A program made the translations under genes and the position numbers. Positions 1 to 8,765 of a stretch of 14,548 nucleotides of DNA are shown here, one piece after another. Under the pieces are notes generated by a model, which saw nothing but the letters and a program-made list of their open reading frames with translations, searched no databases and was not told the origin of the DNA. How positions within the stretch are numbered: position 1 is the stretch's first letter; the number at the start of each line of letters is the position of its first letter. The stretch comes from an uncultured Collinsella sp. (GTDB lineage: Bacteria > Actinomycetota > Coriobacteriia > Coriobacteriales > Coriobacteriaceae): the NCBI GenBank assembly GCA_900550815.1, contig URTW01000030.1, positions 1 through 14,548 on the forward strand. The letters run 5' to 3'.

Positions 1-1227
1 GTCGATGGCAGCGTAGGTAGCCGGCGAGGTATCGGTCTGGATGGTCACATCGACGCCGAGAGCGTCGAGGTCGTTCTTGACCTGGGCGGCCATGCCCTTA
101 ATCTGTTCGTTGTCGGTGGTGCGCAGGGTGATGGCACCCGGGGTGATGCCAGACTCCTCGATGAGCTTCTTAGCCTTCTTGGCGTCGGTCTTGTACACCG
201 TGGAAGCCTCATGATAGTTGGTGAAGCTCTTGGGCAGGTAGCAGCTGGCAGCGGTGGCAAGGCCGGCGAAGGTGTTGCTGACCATCTTCTCGGTGTCGAG
301 CGCATACATGACTGCCTGACGGACCTTGACGTTGTTCCAAGGCTCCTTGGCGACGTTGAACATGATGAAGCGGGTGCCGAAACCCTGAACGTTATCGATC
401 TTGCAGCCGGCGCTCTCGAGCTGGTCGACGGCGTCAGCGGTAACGAGCTCCATAACGAGCGTGGAGCCCTCCTGCTGAGCGGTAACGCGAGCGGTGGGGT
501 CGGTCAGGATGCTGTACTGGATCTTCTTATCCTCGGCAGCATACTCACCGTTGTACTCGGGGTTGGGACCCTGGGTAATCTCGGTATCGGAGATAGAGTC
601 GTACATCCAGGGGCCGGAGCCGATCGGCTGCTTGGCGCGATCCTCCTCGGTCTGGGTGGCCGGGGTAACGCGGACGATGGCCAGACGATCCTTGAGCAGG
701 GAGAAGTTGGGGACCTTGGTCTTGACCGTCACGGTGCTGGCGTCCTTGGCCTCGATGGACTCGAAGGGCTGGAAGAACGGAGCATAGGTAGCGGAAGCGG
801 CGCAAGCGGTGTAGGAGGCAACGACATCGTCAGCGGTGACCTCGGTGCCATCGGAGAACTTGGCGCCCTTGCGGATGGTGACCTCGAAAGTCGTGTCGTC
901 CACAGACTTGGGATCGTCGGTGGCGAGCTCGTTGAAGGTGCTGTAGTCGTGGTAATCGATGCCGTAGAGGCCCTCGACGACGTGCCAGTTAGCACCCAGG
1001 CCCACGGCGGAGCCGGTGCTGGCGGGATCGAAGCTGGACGGAGCGTAAGCGGAACCAGCGGTGATCACGCCGCCGCCACGGTTGGCGGAATCGGTGGAAC
1101 CGGAAGCGGAACCCTCGTCGCTAGAGCTGCCGCCGCAGCCGGTGAGACCAAGCCCTGCGACAGCAGCGACGCTGCCGGTGAGGCCGAGGAACGAACGCCT
1201 GGACATACCCTTGTTGATGATGGCCAT
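1..1227 (-). CDS. Peptide/oligopeptide ABC transporter substrate-binding lipoprotein (SBP_bac_5 family), 3' end missing
   Basis: The gene is read leftward and leaves the window after 409 codons. The family is usually about 500-550 residues, so roughly the last quarter is absent. The ATG at 1227 follows a good ribosome site (AGGAG, five bases upstream). The N-terminus is an export signal: a twin-arginine motif SRRSFLG (Arg10-Arg11), a hydrophobic stretch and a lipobox LTGC with Cys31. The protein is therefore probably exported by the Tat route and lipid-anchored outside the membrane. A Gly/Ser-rich linker follows. The body matches family 5 solute-binding proteins: 'FEVTIRKGAKFSDGTEVTADDV' style text near residues 114-135, 'PIGSGPWMY' and 'VRQAVMYALDTEKM'. 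The expected role is capturing peptides for an Opp/Dpp-type importer. No permease or ATPase gene is visible; they may lie beyond the left edge. An internal ATG at 1206 (MSRRSF) is possible but has a poorer ribosome site. The ligand cannot be inferred. Confidence 0.92.
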   Translation of the reverse strand, partial: MAIINKGMSRRSFLGLTGSVAAVAGLGLTGCGGSSSDEGSASGSTDSANRGGGVITAGSAYAPSSFDPASTGSAVGLGANWHVVEGLYGIDYHDYSTFNELATDDPKSVDDTTFEVTIRKGAKFSDGTEVTADDVVASYTACAASATYAPFFQPFESIEAKDASTVTVKTKVPNFSLLKDRLAIVRVTPATQTEEDRAKQPIGSGPWMYDSISDTEITQGPNPEYNGEYAAEDKKIQYSILTDPTARVTAQQEGSTLVMELVTADAVDQLESAGCKIDNVQGFGTRFIMFNVAKEPWNNVKVRQAVMYALDTEKMVSNTFAGLATAASCYLPKSFTNYHEASTVYKTDAKKAKKLIEESGITPGAITLRTTDNEQIKGMAAQVKNDLDALGVDVTIQTDTSPATYAAID

Positions 1228-1337
1228 GTCTTCTCCTATCAATAGAGAATCTTACTCGGGAGCACCTAGACTTGCCCCCGCGCAACTTGCGGACGATATA
1301 TACCTTACCTACCGACGTACCCAACTGAGGTGCCGCG

Positions 1338-1432
1338 CTCGTCGACCGATACATACATACGATTGAACGGTATTTACTAGCGTTCTCCGAATTCATTGAC
1401 AAACGATTCGTCAGACAGTATGTATCGACGAG
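1338..1432. repeat. Imperfect inverted repeat upstream of the peptide-binding lipoprotein gene
   Basis: The left arm (1338-1356, CTCGTCGACCGATACATAC) and right arm (1418-1432, GTATGTATCGACGAG) are inverted copies, except that the left arm has four extra bases (ACCG). Fifteen bases match across a 61-base interior. The interior contains two smaller symmetries: GAACG-11 bases-CGTTC (1365-1385) and a 17-base palindrome (1397-1413). The position, 110-205 bases upstream of the lipoprotein start, suits a regulatory region. A small mobile-element remnant is an alternative, but I see no target-site duplication. Confidence 0.45.
1397..1413. promoter_or_regulatory. Candidate operator overlapping a possible -35 element
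   Basis: TGACAAACGATTCGTCA reads symmetrically as TGAC-n-AA-nnn-TT-n-GTCA. It overlaps a -35-like element on both strands: TTGACA (1396-1401) on plus and TTGTCA on minus. On minus, no good -10 sits 17 bases further on (TAGTAA is poor), so the start point for the lipoprotein transcript is uncertain. The regulator is unknown. Confidence 0.3.
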
Positions 1433-1591
1433 GTGAGATATCAGTCTTCGTCAACCCGCAGGATAGCAGGGTTTTCGCTTGGGTTAGTCAAACGTTTTAG
1501 CGTTAATAAAACCCGAAACCAGCAGGCAATCATGGCGAAATAAATGGTTGAAAATCGCGCAATCATGTATATCAGTTGTTTAGAAGCGCAT

Positions 1592-3538
1592 TTAGTTTTC
1601 GGAACGGTTGGCCGATGTCTGGGCGCGCTCGGCATTCCATGCAACAAGTGCCTCGTGGACCGCTTTGGCGACATCGGCCGGAACGCCTCGAACTTCTGCA
1701 ATCTCCTGCTCGCTTGCCGCACGCAAACGCTTCATCGAGCCAAAATGGCGCATAATGGCACGTTTTCTGGTGGGTCCCACGCCCGGAACGTCATCGAGTA
1801 CCGAAACCGTCATGGCTTTATCGCGCAACTCACGGTGGAACGTGATGGCAAATCGGTGGGACTCATCGCGTACCTGTTTAATTAGATAGAGCGAAGCAGA
1901 CCCGGTCGGCAGCACGACAGGAGTCTCGTCCCAAGGCACAAAAACTTCCTCGTCGGCCTTCGCCAAGCCACAAACTGGTATATCGAGCCCAAGAGCCTCA
2001 AGTTGCTTGATCGCAGCGGTCAATTGCGGCTTACCGCCATCGACAACGAGCAAATCGGGGCGCGAGCCAAAGCGCTCGTCGGCCATGCGCTCGGGAGCAT
2101 AGCGTCGTCCCAAAACCTCGGACATCGACACGAAGTCGTTTGCCTCGTCCAATTCGGCCTGAATTTTAAAACGACGGTACTGGCTCTTGTCGGCGCGCCC
2201 GTTGGTAAACACCACCATCGAGGCGACGGTAAAGGTTCCATGCAACGTCGAGATATCGAAGCACTCGATACGCATCGGCGGCGCCGGCAGCGCCAACGCA
2301 CTTTCGAGCTCCAGGAGCGCTTGATTGGTGCGGTCGTCAGCGTACCCCGTTCGCATCATGTAGCGCATGAGGGCATGGCGCGCATTTTTGGATGCCATAT
2401 CGAGCAGACGGTGCTTTTCGCCACGCTGCGGCCTATGGAGATGGCAGGAACGCTCACGCTTGCCCGCAAGCCACTCCCCCAGCGCCTCCGCATCCTCAAG
2501 CTCGACGGAAAGGTTGACCTCAGCTGGAATATCAGCCGTCTCGTCGTAATAGCGCTTAAGAAAGCCCGATTGAAGTTCCTCTTCGTCGACATCCAAACCC
2601 TTATCGAGAATAAACTCGCAGGTTCGAACCGTTCGACCCTCACGCACGACAAAGACGCAAGCGGCGGAGATGGTCTCCTCGCGATAGAAACCGATGACAT
2701 CGATATCGACACTGGAGGGAAAAACGACTTGCTGACGGTCGTCCAGACCCCTGATGACCTCCAAACGACGTTTGACGCGTGCCGCGCGCTCAAAGTCGAG
2801 CGCCTCGGCGGCATCCGTCATCTCGGAGGTCAGCTCATCGACGACATCCTTGCGATGGCCCGACAAAAAGCGCTCGACACGCTTGACGTTCTTGGCATAG
2901 TCTGCCGGGGAAATCGCGCCGACACACGCACCCGGGCCGCGCCCGACATGGTAGTCAAAGCAGGGACGCCCGTTTTGCGCGCAAATCATATTGACGATGT
3001 CTTCCTCGCCCTTGTGGGACTCGACGATACGACGACAACGACGCCACTCCGCACAGGATGCGGAGCAGATGGGGATAACCTTGCGCAGCGTATCTATCGT
3101 CTCACGTGCCGCACGGCTATCGGTATAGGGTCCAAAATAGCGCGTTCCCGGCTTATGACGCTCACGCGTATATTTGATAGCGGGATACAGGTCGCCCTTT
3201 GTAATGGCGATAAAGGGGTAGCTCTTGTCATCCTTGAGGTCGACGTTAAAGTACGGATGGTACTGACCAATCAAATTGCGCTCGAGCACCAACGCCTCAT
3301 GCTCGGTCTCCACCACGATATAGTCAAAGCTCGCCACCAGCTGCATCATCAGCGGGATCTTTTGACGCTCATCCTGCAGTGTCACGTATTGACGCATGCG
3401 GGCGCGTAGGTTTTTCGCCTTGCCCACGTAGATGACATCGCCCTTGGCATCCTTCCAAAGGTAGCAACCGGGTTGTGTAGGAACGCGCGAAACCTGCTCG
3501 GCAAGCGTTGGAATGTTGTCGTGACCGGCCACGCGCAC
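1592..3538 (-). CDS. uvrC: Excinuclease ABC subunit C (UvrC)
   Basis: UvrC makes both incisions around a DNA lesion after UvrA and UvrB have located it. The 648-residue product has the full layout: GIY-YIG nuclease domain at about 18-96 (GCY at 24-26, YVG at 37-39, IYVGKAKNLRARM); a cysteine-bearing segment at 158-205; a UvrB-binding UVR helix pair at about 232-266; the RNase H-like second nuclease with Asp428 (CFDIS), Asp500 (VVDGGKPQL) and His561; and a C-terminal helix-hairpin-helix region (581-635, DDVPGVGPTRKRAI). The start is GTG, placed immediately after the murJ stop with no base between and no clear ribosome site, so translation probably depends on ribosomes finishing murJ. Oddity: of the four cysteines that bind an iron-sulfur cluster in E. 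coli UvrC, the third is Gly201 here, and three extra cysteines (162, 168, 186) lie nearby, partly in an insertion. Confidence 0.97.
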   Translation of the reverse strand: MRVAGHDNIPTLAEQVSRVPTQPGCYLWKDAKGDVIYVGKAKNLRARMRQYVTLQDERQKIPLMMQLVASFDYIVVETEHEALVLERNLIGQYHPYFNVDLKDDKSYPFIAITKGDLYPAIKYTRERHKPGTRYFGPYTDSRAARETIDTLRKVIPICSASCAEWRRCRRIVESHKGEEDIVNMICAQNGRPCFDYHVGRGPGACVGAISPADYAKNVKRVERFLSGHRKDVVDELTSEMTDAAEALDFERAARVKRRLEVIRGLDDRQQVVFPSSVDIDVIGFYREETISAACVFVVREGRTVRTCEFILDKGLDVDEEELQSGFLKRYYDETADIPAEVNLSVELEDAEALGEWLAGKRERSCHLHRPQRGEKHRLLDMASKNARHALMRYMMRTGYADDRTNQALLELESALALPAPPMRIECFDISTLHGTFTVASMVVFTNGRADKSQYRRFKIQAELDEANDFVSMSEVLGRRYAPERMADERFGSRPDLLVVDGGKPQLTAAIKQLEALGLDIPVCGLAKADEEVFVPWDETPVVLPTGSASLYLIKQVRDESHRFAITFHRELRDKAMTVSVLDDVPGVGPTRKRAIMRHFGSMKRLRAASEQEIAEVRGVPADVAKAVHEALVAWNAERAQTSANRSEN

Positions 3539-5221
3539 CTACTTGCGACGAAGCAACGCCGAGACCTCGGGCATCTTAAGGACGACGGCAAGGCCAAAGG
3601 TAACAGCAAGCGAGACGACACCCGCAACGCAAACGTAGCCAAGAGTAATCAGAATCGAGCCACCAAGTGCCCCGACAAAGAGTTCAAGCGCCCACATGAC
3701 GCCGGCGCCTGCGGCAGCGCCCAGGCCACCGAGCAAAAGGCCAAAGAAGCCGCCATGCAGGATAGATTTGACCTGAAGACCACGCAGGCGACGACGCAGC
3801 CACCACAGCGAACAGCCGACCAAGATCACGTAGTCGACGACATACGAAAGCGCGATTGCCGGCATACCGAAGCCCAGCACAACGCCAAACAGCAGAACCG
3901 AGCCGGCCTGGCCGATGGCGGAATACAGGCAATAGCGGCTATAGGGCTTCATATCGAGCAAGGCAGAGAAGCTCTTCTGCATCAACACGACCACGCCGTA
4001 GAGCGGCAGCGAGAACGCCAGGTAGACAAGGAACTCGGACACCAGCGCCACGCCGGACTCATCAAACTTGCCGGCACAGTAAATCATGTTGAGCGGACGC
4101 GCGAAGACAATCAGGTACAGCGCGAACGGAATCAGGAAGAACAGCATCTGGGCGACGCCACGCGAAATGCCCGTGCGAACGCTGTCGTAATCCTTCTCCT
4201 GTGCGTCATGAGAGAGCTCGGTATAGAGCGCCGTCGAAAGCGAGGCGGCAATCAGCGCGTAGGGCAGCGTGTACCACAGGCGCGCATAGGCGATGACGGA
4301 AGGACCCGTCTCGGGCTGGACCACCAGCGCGGCAGCGTTGGTGATAGAAGTCGAGACAAACATGCACACCGTGGCGAGCAGCGTCGGGATACCGAGCGCA
4401 ATCGTCTGGCGCAGCGCGGGGTCCTTAAAGTCGATATGGATATGGGGATGCACGCCGTGCTTGCCAAGCGCGGGAATCTGACATGCCATCTGAACAAAGA
4501 CACCGAGGGTCGTACCGGCCGCAATCAAGATGATGCCGGCACGTTCGCCAAACTGTGCGGACACGGGCGCAAAACCCATAAAGCTCGCAATGACGATCAC
4601 ATTGTTGAGGACCGGGGCAAACGTCGACCAGAAGTAGTCGCGGTGTGCGTTGAGAACGCCCGAGAACACCGAGCCCAAACCATAAAACAGAATCTGGATG
4701 GCAAAGAAACGGAACATGAACGCAGCGGTATCCATGCTGCCGCCGTCACCCGAAAGGAACGATTGCGTCCAGATAAAGCCCGGGGCGAACACGGTCCCCA
4801 GCAACGAAATGCCACCCAGCACCAAAAGCAGAATGCCGAGCAGGTTGCCCACGTACTCGTTCGAGGCCTCGCGACCCTGCTCACGCCTCACGCCCATGTA
4901 CACGGGCAAAAACGCCGTCACGAGCATGCCGCCCATCACGAGTTCGTAGAGCATATTGGGCAGGTTGTTGGCGACCTGATAGGAGGACGAGAGTAGCGAC
5001 ATGCCGATAGCGGCCGCCATTGCCCACGTGCGGATAAAACCGGTGACGCGAGACACGATAGTCAGGATGGTCATAAGCCCGGCGGAACGACCAACCGTGG
5101 AGTAGTCCGACGAGCCCATGTCGTCAGTGTCATCTCGCGACGAAGAAGCTTCGGATGAGGGTGTCTGAGGCGCAGATTCTTTTGCAAAATGAGCTCCGCG
5201 CTTCAATTCTTCCTGCGGCAT
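3539..5221 (-). CDS. murJ: Lipid II flippase MurJ (MviN family)
   Basis: This polytopic membrane protein flips the peptidoglycan precursor lipid II to the outer face of the membrane. At 560 residues it is slightly longer than the 500-540 usual for single-domain members because of a polar Ser/Asp-rich N-terminal tail (about 1-40). The conserved start of the membrane domain follows: SRVTGFIRTWAMAAAIG (57-73), then ANNLPNMLYELVMGGML (84-100). That last segment resembles actinobacterial rather than proteobacterial MurJ. Hydrophobic stretches to residue 550 fit about 14 helices. The ATG at 5221 has GAGAGGA six bases upstream, and only three bases separate it from the ybaK stop (TGA-GCG-ATG). The gene therefore sits in a ybaK-murJ-uvrC transcription unit. 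There is no C-terminal pseudokinase domain of the mycobacterial MviN kind. Assignment as a MATE-like polysaccharide transporter is less likely given these motifs. Confidence 0.95.
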   Translation of the reverse strand: MPQEELKRGAHFAKESAPQTPSSEASSSRDDTDDMGSSDYSTVGRSAGLMTILTIVSRVTGFIRTWAMAAAIGMSLLSSSYQVANNLPNMLYELVMGGMLVTAFLPVYMGVRREQGREASNEYVGNLLGILLLVLGGISLLGTVFAPGFIWTQSFLSGDGGSMDTAAFMFRFFAIQILFYGLGSVFSGVLNAHRDYFWSTFAPVLNNVIVIASFMGFAPVSAQFGERAGIILIAAGTTLGVFVQMACQIPALGKHGVHPHIHIDFKDPALRQTIALGIPTLLATVCMFVSTSITNAAALVVQPETGPSVIAYARLWYTLPYALIAASLSTALYTELSHDAQEKDYDSVRTGISRGVAQMLFFLIPFALYLIVFARPLNMIYCAGKFDESGVALVSEFLVYLAFSLPLYGVVVLMQKSFSALLDMKPYSRYCLYSAIGQAGSVLLFGVVLGFGMPAIALSYVVDYVILVGCSLWWLRRRLRGLQVKSILHGGFFGLLLGGLGAAAGAGVMWALELFVGALGGSILITLGYVCVAGVVSLAVTFGLAVVLKMPEVSALLRRK

Positions 5222-5224
5222 CGC

Positions 5225-5725
5225 TCAGTCCTCTCTCGTAATCGCGGCAACCGTCGCCCCGCAAAATGCAATTAAATCATCGGGTGCAAGCTCGAGCTGA
5301 TAACCACGCTTGCCTCCCGAAATAAAAATGGTATCCCAAAGGACACACGTCTCATCAATGAGCGTCCGGTAGCGTTTTTTCATACCGACCGGGCTGCAGC
5401 CGCCGCGAACGTAGCCAGTCGCCGCAAGCAAATCCTTCACATGCATCATGGCCAAGGACTTCTCCCCCGCGGCACGCGCGGCGGACTTTAGATCGAGCTC
5501 GTCGGCAACAGGGATACAGCACACGACATAGTCGTTGGACGGTGTCACGCAGACCAAAGTCTTAAATCCTTGACCGGGCTCCTCGCCAAGCTGCTCCGAA
5601 ATCGCGACCCCCAGGCCCACCGACTCATCACCATCGTCTTCGTACGTATGTAGAACATAGGAAATGCCGGCGCTTTCCAGCTCGCGCATCGCATTGGTTT
5701 TTGGCGTCTTTACAGCCTTTGCCAT
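5225..5725 (-). CDS. ybaK: Cys-tRNA(Pro)/Cys-tRNA(Cys) deacylase, YbaK/EbsC family
   Basis: This small cytoplasmic editing enzyme hydrolyses cysteine wrongly attached to tRNA(Pro). The 166-residue product matches the family over its full length: KTNAMRELESAGISYVLHTYE near the N-terminus (9-29), the catalytic-type lysine in GFKTLVCV (Lys55), a GYVRGGCSPVGMKK segment and ISGGKRGYQLEL near the end. I chose the ATG at 5725 because AAGGAT lies just upstream and family similarity begins there. The frame stays open further up to 5821, but that extension crosses a perfect hairpin and a likely promoter and has no family similarity. The gene is first in the ybaK-murJ-uvrC cluster. The editing job is unrelated to its neighbours, so the grouping looks like housekeeping co-transcription. 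Confidence 0.94.
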   Translation of the reverse strand: MAKAVKTPKTNAMRELESAGISYVLHTYEDDGDESVGLGVAISEQLGEEPGQGFKTLVCVTPSNDYVVCCIPVADELDLKSAARAAGEKSLAMMHVKDLLAATGYVRGGCSPVGMKKRYRTLIDETCVLWDTIFISGGKRGYQLELAPDDLIAFCGATVAAITRED

Positions 5726-5762
5726 GACATATCCTTTCCCTCGCATTCGGACGCAAGGATTA

Positions 5763-5793
5763 AGTATATGTCCAATTCGGCTGCATACGTCAC
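5763..5793 (-). promoter_or_regulatory. Candidate promoter for ybaK-murJ-uvrC
   Basis: On the minus strand a -10 element TATACT (5768-5763, five of six consensus bases) lies 19 bases from GTGACG (5793-5788, four of six). The spacing is two bases longer than ideal. The predicted start would leave a leader of about 30 bases before the ybaK ATG. It sits just beyond the hairpin that follows uvrA, as expected for a new transcription unit. Confidence 0.4.
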
Positions 5794-5806
5794 TTCGGCA
5801 CAGCAA

Positions 5807-5837
5807 GCGCCATCGAATCACAAGGAGTCGATGGCGC
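5807..5837 (-). terminator. Perfect 10-bp hairpin after uvrA
   Basis: GCGCCATCGA and TCGATGGCGC form a perfect 10-pair stem with an 11-base loop, beginning about 20 bases past the uvrA stop. Neither strand has a strong T-run after the stem (minus strand continues TTGCTGTG). It may therefore be an inefficient terminator or an RNA-end stabiliser rather than a textbook intrinsic terminator. Confidence 0.5.
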
Positions 5838-5857
5838 CCATAAACTGAATCGCCTAT

Positions 5858-8737
5858 TTATTGAGCATCAAGTTGAGCCTGACGCTCCCGGTCACGCCTG
5901 AGCAACGGCGCCAAAAACTTGCCCGTATAACTCTGCGGACAGTCCGCAACCTGCTCCGGTGTGCCCGAAACCACGACGGTTCCGCCGCCGTTACCGCCCT
6001 CGGGACCCATATCGATCAGGCGGTCGGCAACCTTGATGACATCAAGGTTGTGCTCAATCACCAGCACCGTGTTGCCCGCATCGACCAAACGCTGCAGCAC
6101 ATCGAGCAGCTGGCGGACGTCCTCAAAATGAAGACCGGTCGTCGGCTCGTCCAAAATATAGAACGTCTTGCCCGTCTGGCGTCGATGAAGCTCCTTGGCG
6201 AGCTTCACACGCTGCGCCTCGCCGCCCGAGAGCGTCGTGGCGGGCTGGCCCAGGCTCACGTAGCCTAAGCCTACATCGTACAGCGTCTGGAGCTTGCGCT
6301 TAATCTGCGGGATATTCCCAAAGAAGGCCAGCGCCTCGGTGACGCTCATGTCGAGCACGTCCGAGATGGTCTTGCCACGGTAGGTGACCTCGAGTGTCTC
6401 GCGGTTGTAGCGTTTACCGCCGCAAACTTCGCAGGGAACGTAGATATCGGGAAGGAAGTGCATCTCGATCTTGATCTGCCCGTCGCCCTTGCACGCCTCA
6501 CAGCGCCCGCCACTCACATTAAAGGAGAAACGACCCGGCGAGTAGCCGCGCGCCTTCGACTCCGGCGTACTCGCAAACAGTGCGCGAAGATCATCCCACA
6601 GGCCGATATAGGTAGCAGGGTTGGAACGCGGCGTACGGCCAATCGGCGACTGGTCGATATCGATAACCTTATCGATACACTCAATGCCCTCGATTTTCTT
6701 ATACGGACCCACAGGGCGCGTCGAGCGGTGAATGGCATTCGTAAGGGCAGGCGCAATGGTGTCGGTAACCAGGGAGCTCTTGCCCGATCCCGACACGCCG
6801 GTAACAACCGTAAGCGTACCAAACTCGATCTTGGCAGTAACGTTTTTGAGGTTGTTGGCTCGAGCGCCCGTAATTTTAAGGCAGCCGCGACCGGGCTTGC
6901 GCCGTTCATCAGGCACCCGAATCATTCGTTTGCCGGTCAGGTAAGCGCCCGTCATCGACTCAGGACACGCCATGATATCGGCAGGCGTTCCCGCCGCGAC
7001 TACGTGTCCGCCGTCGACGCCGGCGCCGGGCCCCATGTCGATCACGTAATCGGCGGCACGGATTGTATCCTCGTCGTGTTCGACGACGATAACGGTATTG
7101 CCGATATCGCGCAGGCGCTCGAGCGTCTTAATCAGGCGCTCGTTGTCACGCTGATGAAGACCGATCGAGGGCTCGTCCAGAATATAGAGCACGCCCATGA
7201 GACCCGCGCCGATCTGCGTTGCCAGTCGAATACGCTGCGCCTCGCCACCGGAAAGCGTCGCCGAAGCACGATCGAGCGTCAGATAGTCGAGTCCAACATC
7301 GACCAGAAAACGCAAGCGCTCCAGGATTTCCTTGACGATACGGCCGCCGATAAACTGTTGGCGCTCGGTGAGTTCCAGGCCCTCAAAAAACTCGAGCGAT
7401 TCACGGCACGACAGGCAACAAACCTCGTAAATGGACTTGCCGCCCACGGTGACGGCAAGCATCTCGGGACGCAGGCGAGCACCGTGACAGCTCGAGCACG
7501 GCTCCTCGCGAATGTACTTCTCCAGGCGCGCCTTGGTGTTCTCGTTCGTCGTCTCGGTATAGCGTTCGTACAGGATGTTGCGAACGCCCGAAAACTTGGT
7601 ATCCCACTGGCTGCGACGCCCATCGAGCTTTTGATAGTCGACCGAAATCTTCGTGTCGCCCATGCCATCCAAAAACGCACGACGCACGCGAGGGGGCAAG
7701 TCCCCCCACGGCGTATCGGCGCTCACCTTAAAGTGTTTGCAGACCGCAGCAAAAATCTGCGGATAGTAGTTCGAATTGCCAAACAGGCTACCAAAGACTC
7801 CGTCGGCAATGGACTTCGAGGGGTCTTCGATCAGCGCCTCGGCATCAACGGTTTTCTTAAAGCCCAGGCCGTCGCACTCAGGACATGCGCCATAGGGAGC
7901 GTTGAACGAAAAGTCGCGGGGTTGTAGGTCGTCGATGGAGTGCCCGTGCTCCGGGCATGCCAGAGCCAACGAATACTCCAGTAGCTCGCCCTCGGTCCCC
8001 TCGGGAGCATCACGATTGGGCAGCATGTACACGTTTACATTGCCGTGAGCCAGCGCGGTCGCCTGCTCAACAGACTCGGCGATACGGCCCAGAGAGTTCT
8101 CACGGATCACGATGCGGTCGACTACGACCTCGATATCGTGTTTGAACTTCTTGTCCAGATCGATCGGATCATCGAGCGAGCGCACTTCGCCGTCGACACG
8201 CACGCGGCTAAAGCCCTCGGCGCGAAGGTCCTCAAACAGTTTGGTGAACTCGCCTTTTCGCCCGCGCACCACCGGTGCCAGCACAAACGCGCGGCGACCC
8301 TCCCCCGCCGCCAAGACTTTGTCGGCAACCTGGTCGGTCGTCTGGCGCTCAATGCCGCGGCCGCATTCGGGACAGTGCGGGGTGCCCACACGGGCGAACA
8401 GCAGGCGCAGATAGTCATAAATCTCGGTTACGGTGCCAACCGTCGAGCGAGGGTTTTTAGACGTCGTCTTTTGGTCGATCGACACCGCCGGCGAAAGGCC
8501 GTCGATTGAATCCAAGTCGGGTTTGTCCATCTGGCCCAAGAACTGGCGCGCATAGCTCGAAAGGCTCTCGACGTATCGACGCTGGCCCTCGGCATAGATA
8601 GTGTCAAATGCCAGCGAACTCTTGCCCGAGCCAGAAAGACCGGTAATGACCACGAGTTGGTCACGCGGAATGGAAACATCGATATCACGGAGGTTGTGCT
8701 CACGAGCGCCGCGAATAACGATAGAAGAATCAGACAT
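5858..8737 (-). CDS. uvrA: Excinuclease ABC subunit A (UvrA)
   Basis: UvrA is the DNA damage sensor of nucleotide excision repair: a dimeric twin ATPase that loads UvrB. The 959-residue product is full length. First ATPase: Walker [10 protein letters not shown] (33-41), signature LSGGEAQR (495-502), Walker B YILDEPS (Asp521). Second ATPase: Walker [10 protein letters not shown] (647-655), signature LSGGEAQR (836-843), Walker [12 protein letters not shown] (Asp863). The zinc module in the second half is C-x2-C-x19-C-x2-C (746, 749, 769, 772). The first-half module has Cys261, His264, Cys285 and Cys288, with histidine in the second place. The ATG at 8737 was chosen because tandem ribosome sites (AGGAGG and AAGGAG) precede it and similarity starts at [12 protein letters not shown]. 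An extension to 8803 would run through the LexA box. UvrB is not in this window. A LexA site upstream suggests induction by DNA damage. Confidence 0.98.
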   Translation of the reverse strand: MSDSSIVIRGAREHNLRDIDVSIPRDQLVVITGLSGSGKSSLAFDTIYAEGQRRYVESLSSYARQFLGQMDKPDLDSIDGLSPAVSIDQKTTSKNPRSTVGTVTEIYDYLRLLFARVGTPHCPECGRGIERQTTDQVADKVLAAGEGRRAFVLAPVVRGRKGEFTKLFEDLRAEGFSRVRVDGEVRSLDDPIDLDKKFKHDIEVVVDRIVIRENSLGRIAESVEQATALAHGNVNVYMLPNRDAPEGTEGELLEYSLALACPEHGHSIDDLQPRDFSFNAPYGACPECDGLGFKKTVDAEALIEDPSKSIADGVFGSLFGNSNYYPQIFAAVCKHFKVSADTPWGDLPPRVRRAFLDGMGDTKISVDYQKLDGRRSQWDTKFSGVRNILYERYTETTNENTKARLEKYIREEPCSSCHGARLRPEMLAVTVGGKSIYEVCCLSCRESLEFFEGLELTERQQFIGGRIVKEILERLRFLVDVGLDYLTLDRASATLSGGEAQRIRLATQIGAGLMGVLYILDEPSIGLHQRDNERLIKTLERLRDIGNTVIVVEHDEDTIRAADYVIDMGPGAGVDGGHVVAAGTPADIMACPESMTGAYLTGKRMIRVPDERRKPGRGCLKITGARANNLKNVTAKIEFGTLTVVTGVSGSGKSSLVTDTIAPALTNAIHRSTRPVGPYKKIEGIECIDKVIDIDQSPIGRTPRSNPATYIGLWDDLRALFASTPESKARGYSPGRFSFNVSGGRCEACKGDGQIKIEMHFLPDIYVPCEVCGGKRYNRETLEVTYRGKTISDVLDMSVTEALAFFGNIPQIKRKLQTLYDVGLGYVSLGQPATTLSGGEAQRVKLAKELHRRQTGKTFYILDEPTTGLHFEDVRQLLDVLQRLVDAGNTVLVIEHNLDVIKVADRLIDMGPEGGNGGGTVVVSGTPEQVADCPQSYTGKFLAPLLRRDRERQAQLDAQ

Positions 8738-8765
8738 GGAAGCTCCTTGCCTCCTATTGCATCGA

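Larger units (their letters stand above)
1228..1591. other. Intergenic region between uvrC and the peptide-binding lipoprotein gene
   Basis: This 364-bp stretch has no convincing gene. It should hold the 3' end of the uvrC transcript and the promoter and leader of the lipoprotein gene, both leftward. The only terminator-like structure is weak: on the minus strand, a five-pair stem rich in G-U pairs followed by TTTTATT (about 1504-1527). A second weak hairpin (AACCCGC with GC-A-GGGTT) lies at 1453-1473. Toward the lipoprotein gene are several inverted repeats, listed separately, and an 11-base palindrome CGCAACTTGCG at 1281-1291 in what would be the untranslated leader. The part from about 1480 to 1591 is visibly richer in A and T than the flanking genes. 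Confidence 0.6.

Noticed and set aside
1338..1432. Inverted repeats as a small transposable element (MITE)
   Set aside because: No target-site duplication is visible, the arms are imperfect, and no second copy occurs in the window.
1441..1722. Small minus-strand open frame reaching from uvrC's end into the intergenic region
   Set aside because: Half of it overlaps uvrC in another frame, it has no ribosome site and its composition resembles a shadow frame.
2003..3409. Long open frame (468 codons) antisense to uvrC
   Set aside because: It lies wholly opposite a clear uvrC, has no recognisable family features and is expected from GC-rich codon bias. Similar frames oppose the lipoprotein gene (211-1245), murJ (3473-4996) and uvrA (6458-7927).
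5726..5821. Upstream extension of ybaK
   Set aside because: It would cross a perfect hairpin and promoter-like elements, has no ribosome site, and family similarity begins only at the 5725 ATG.
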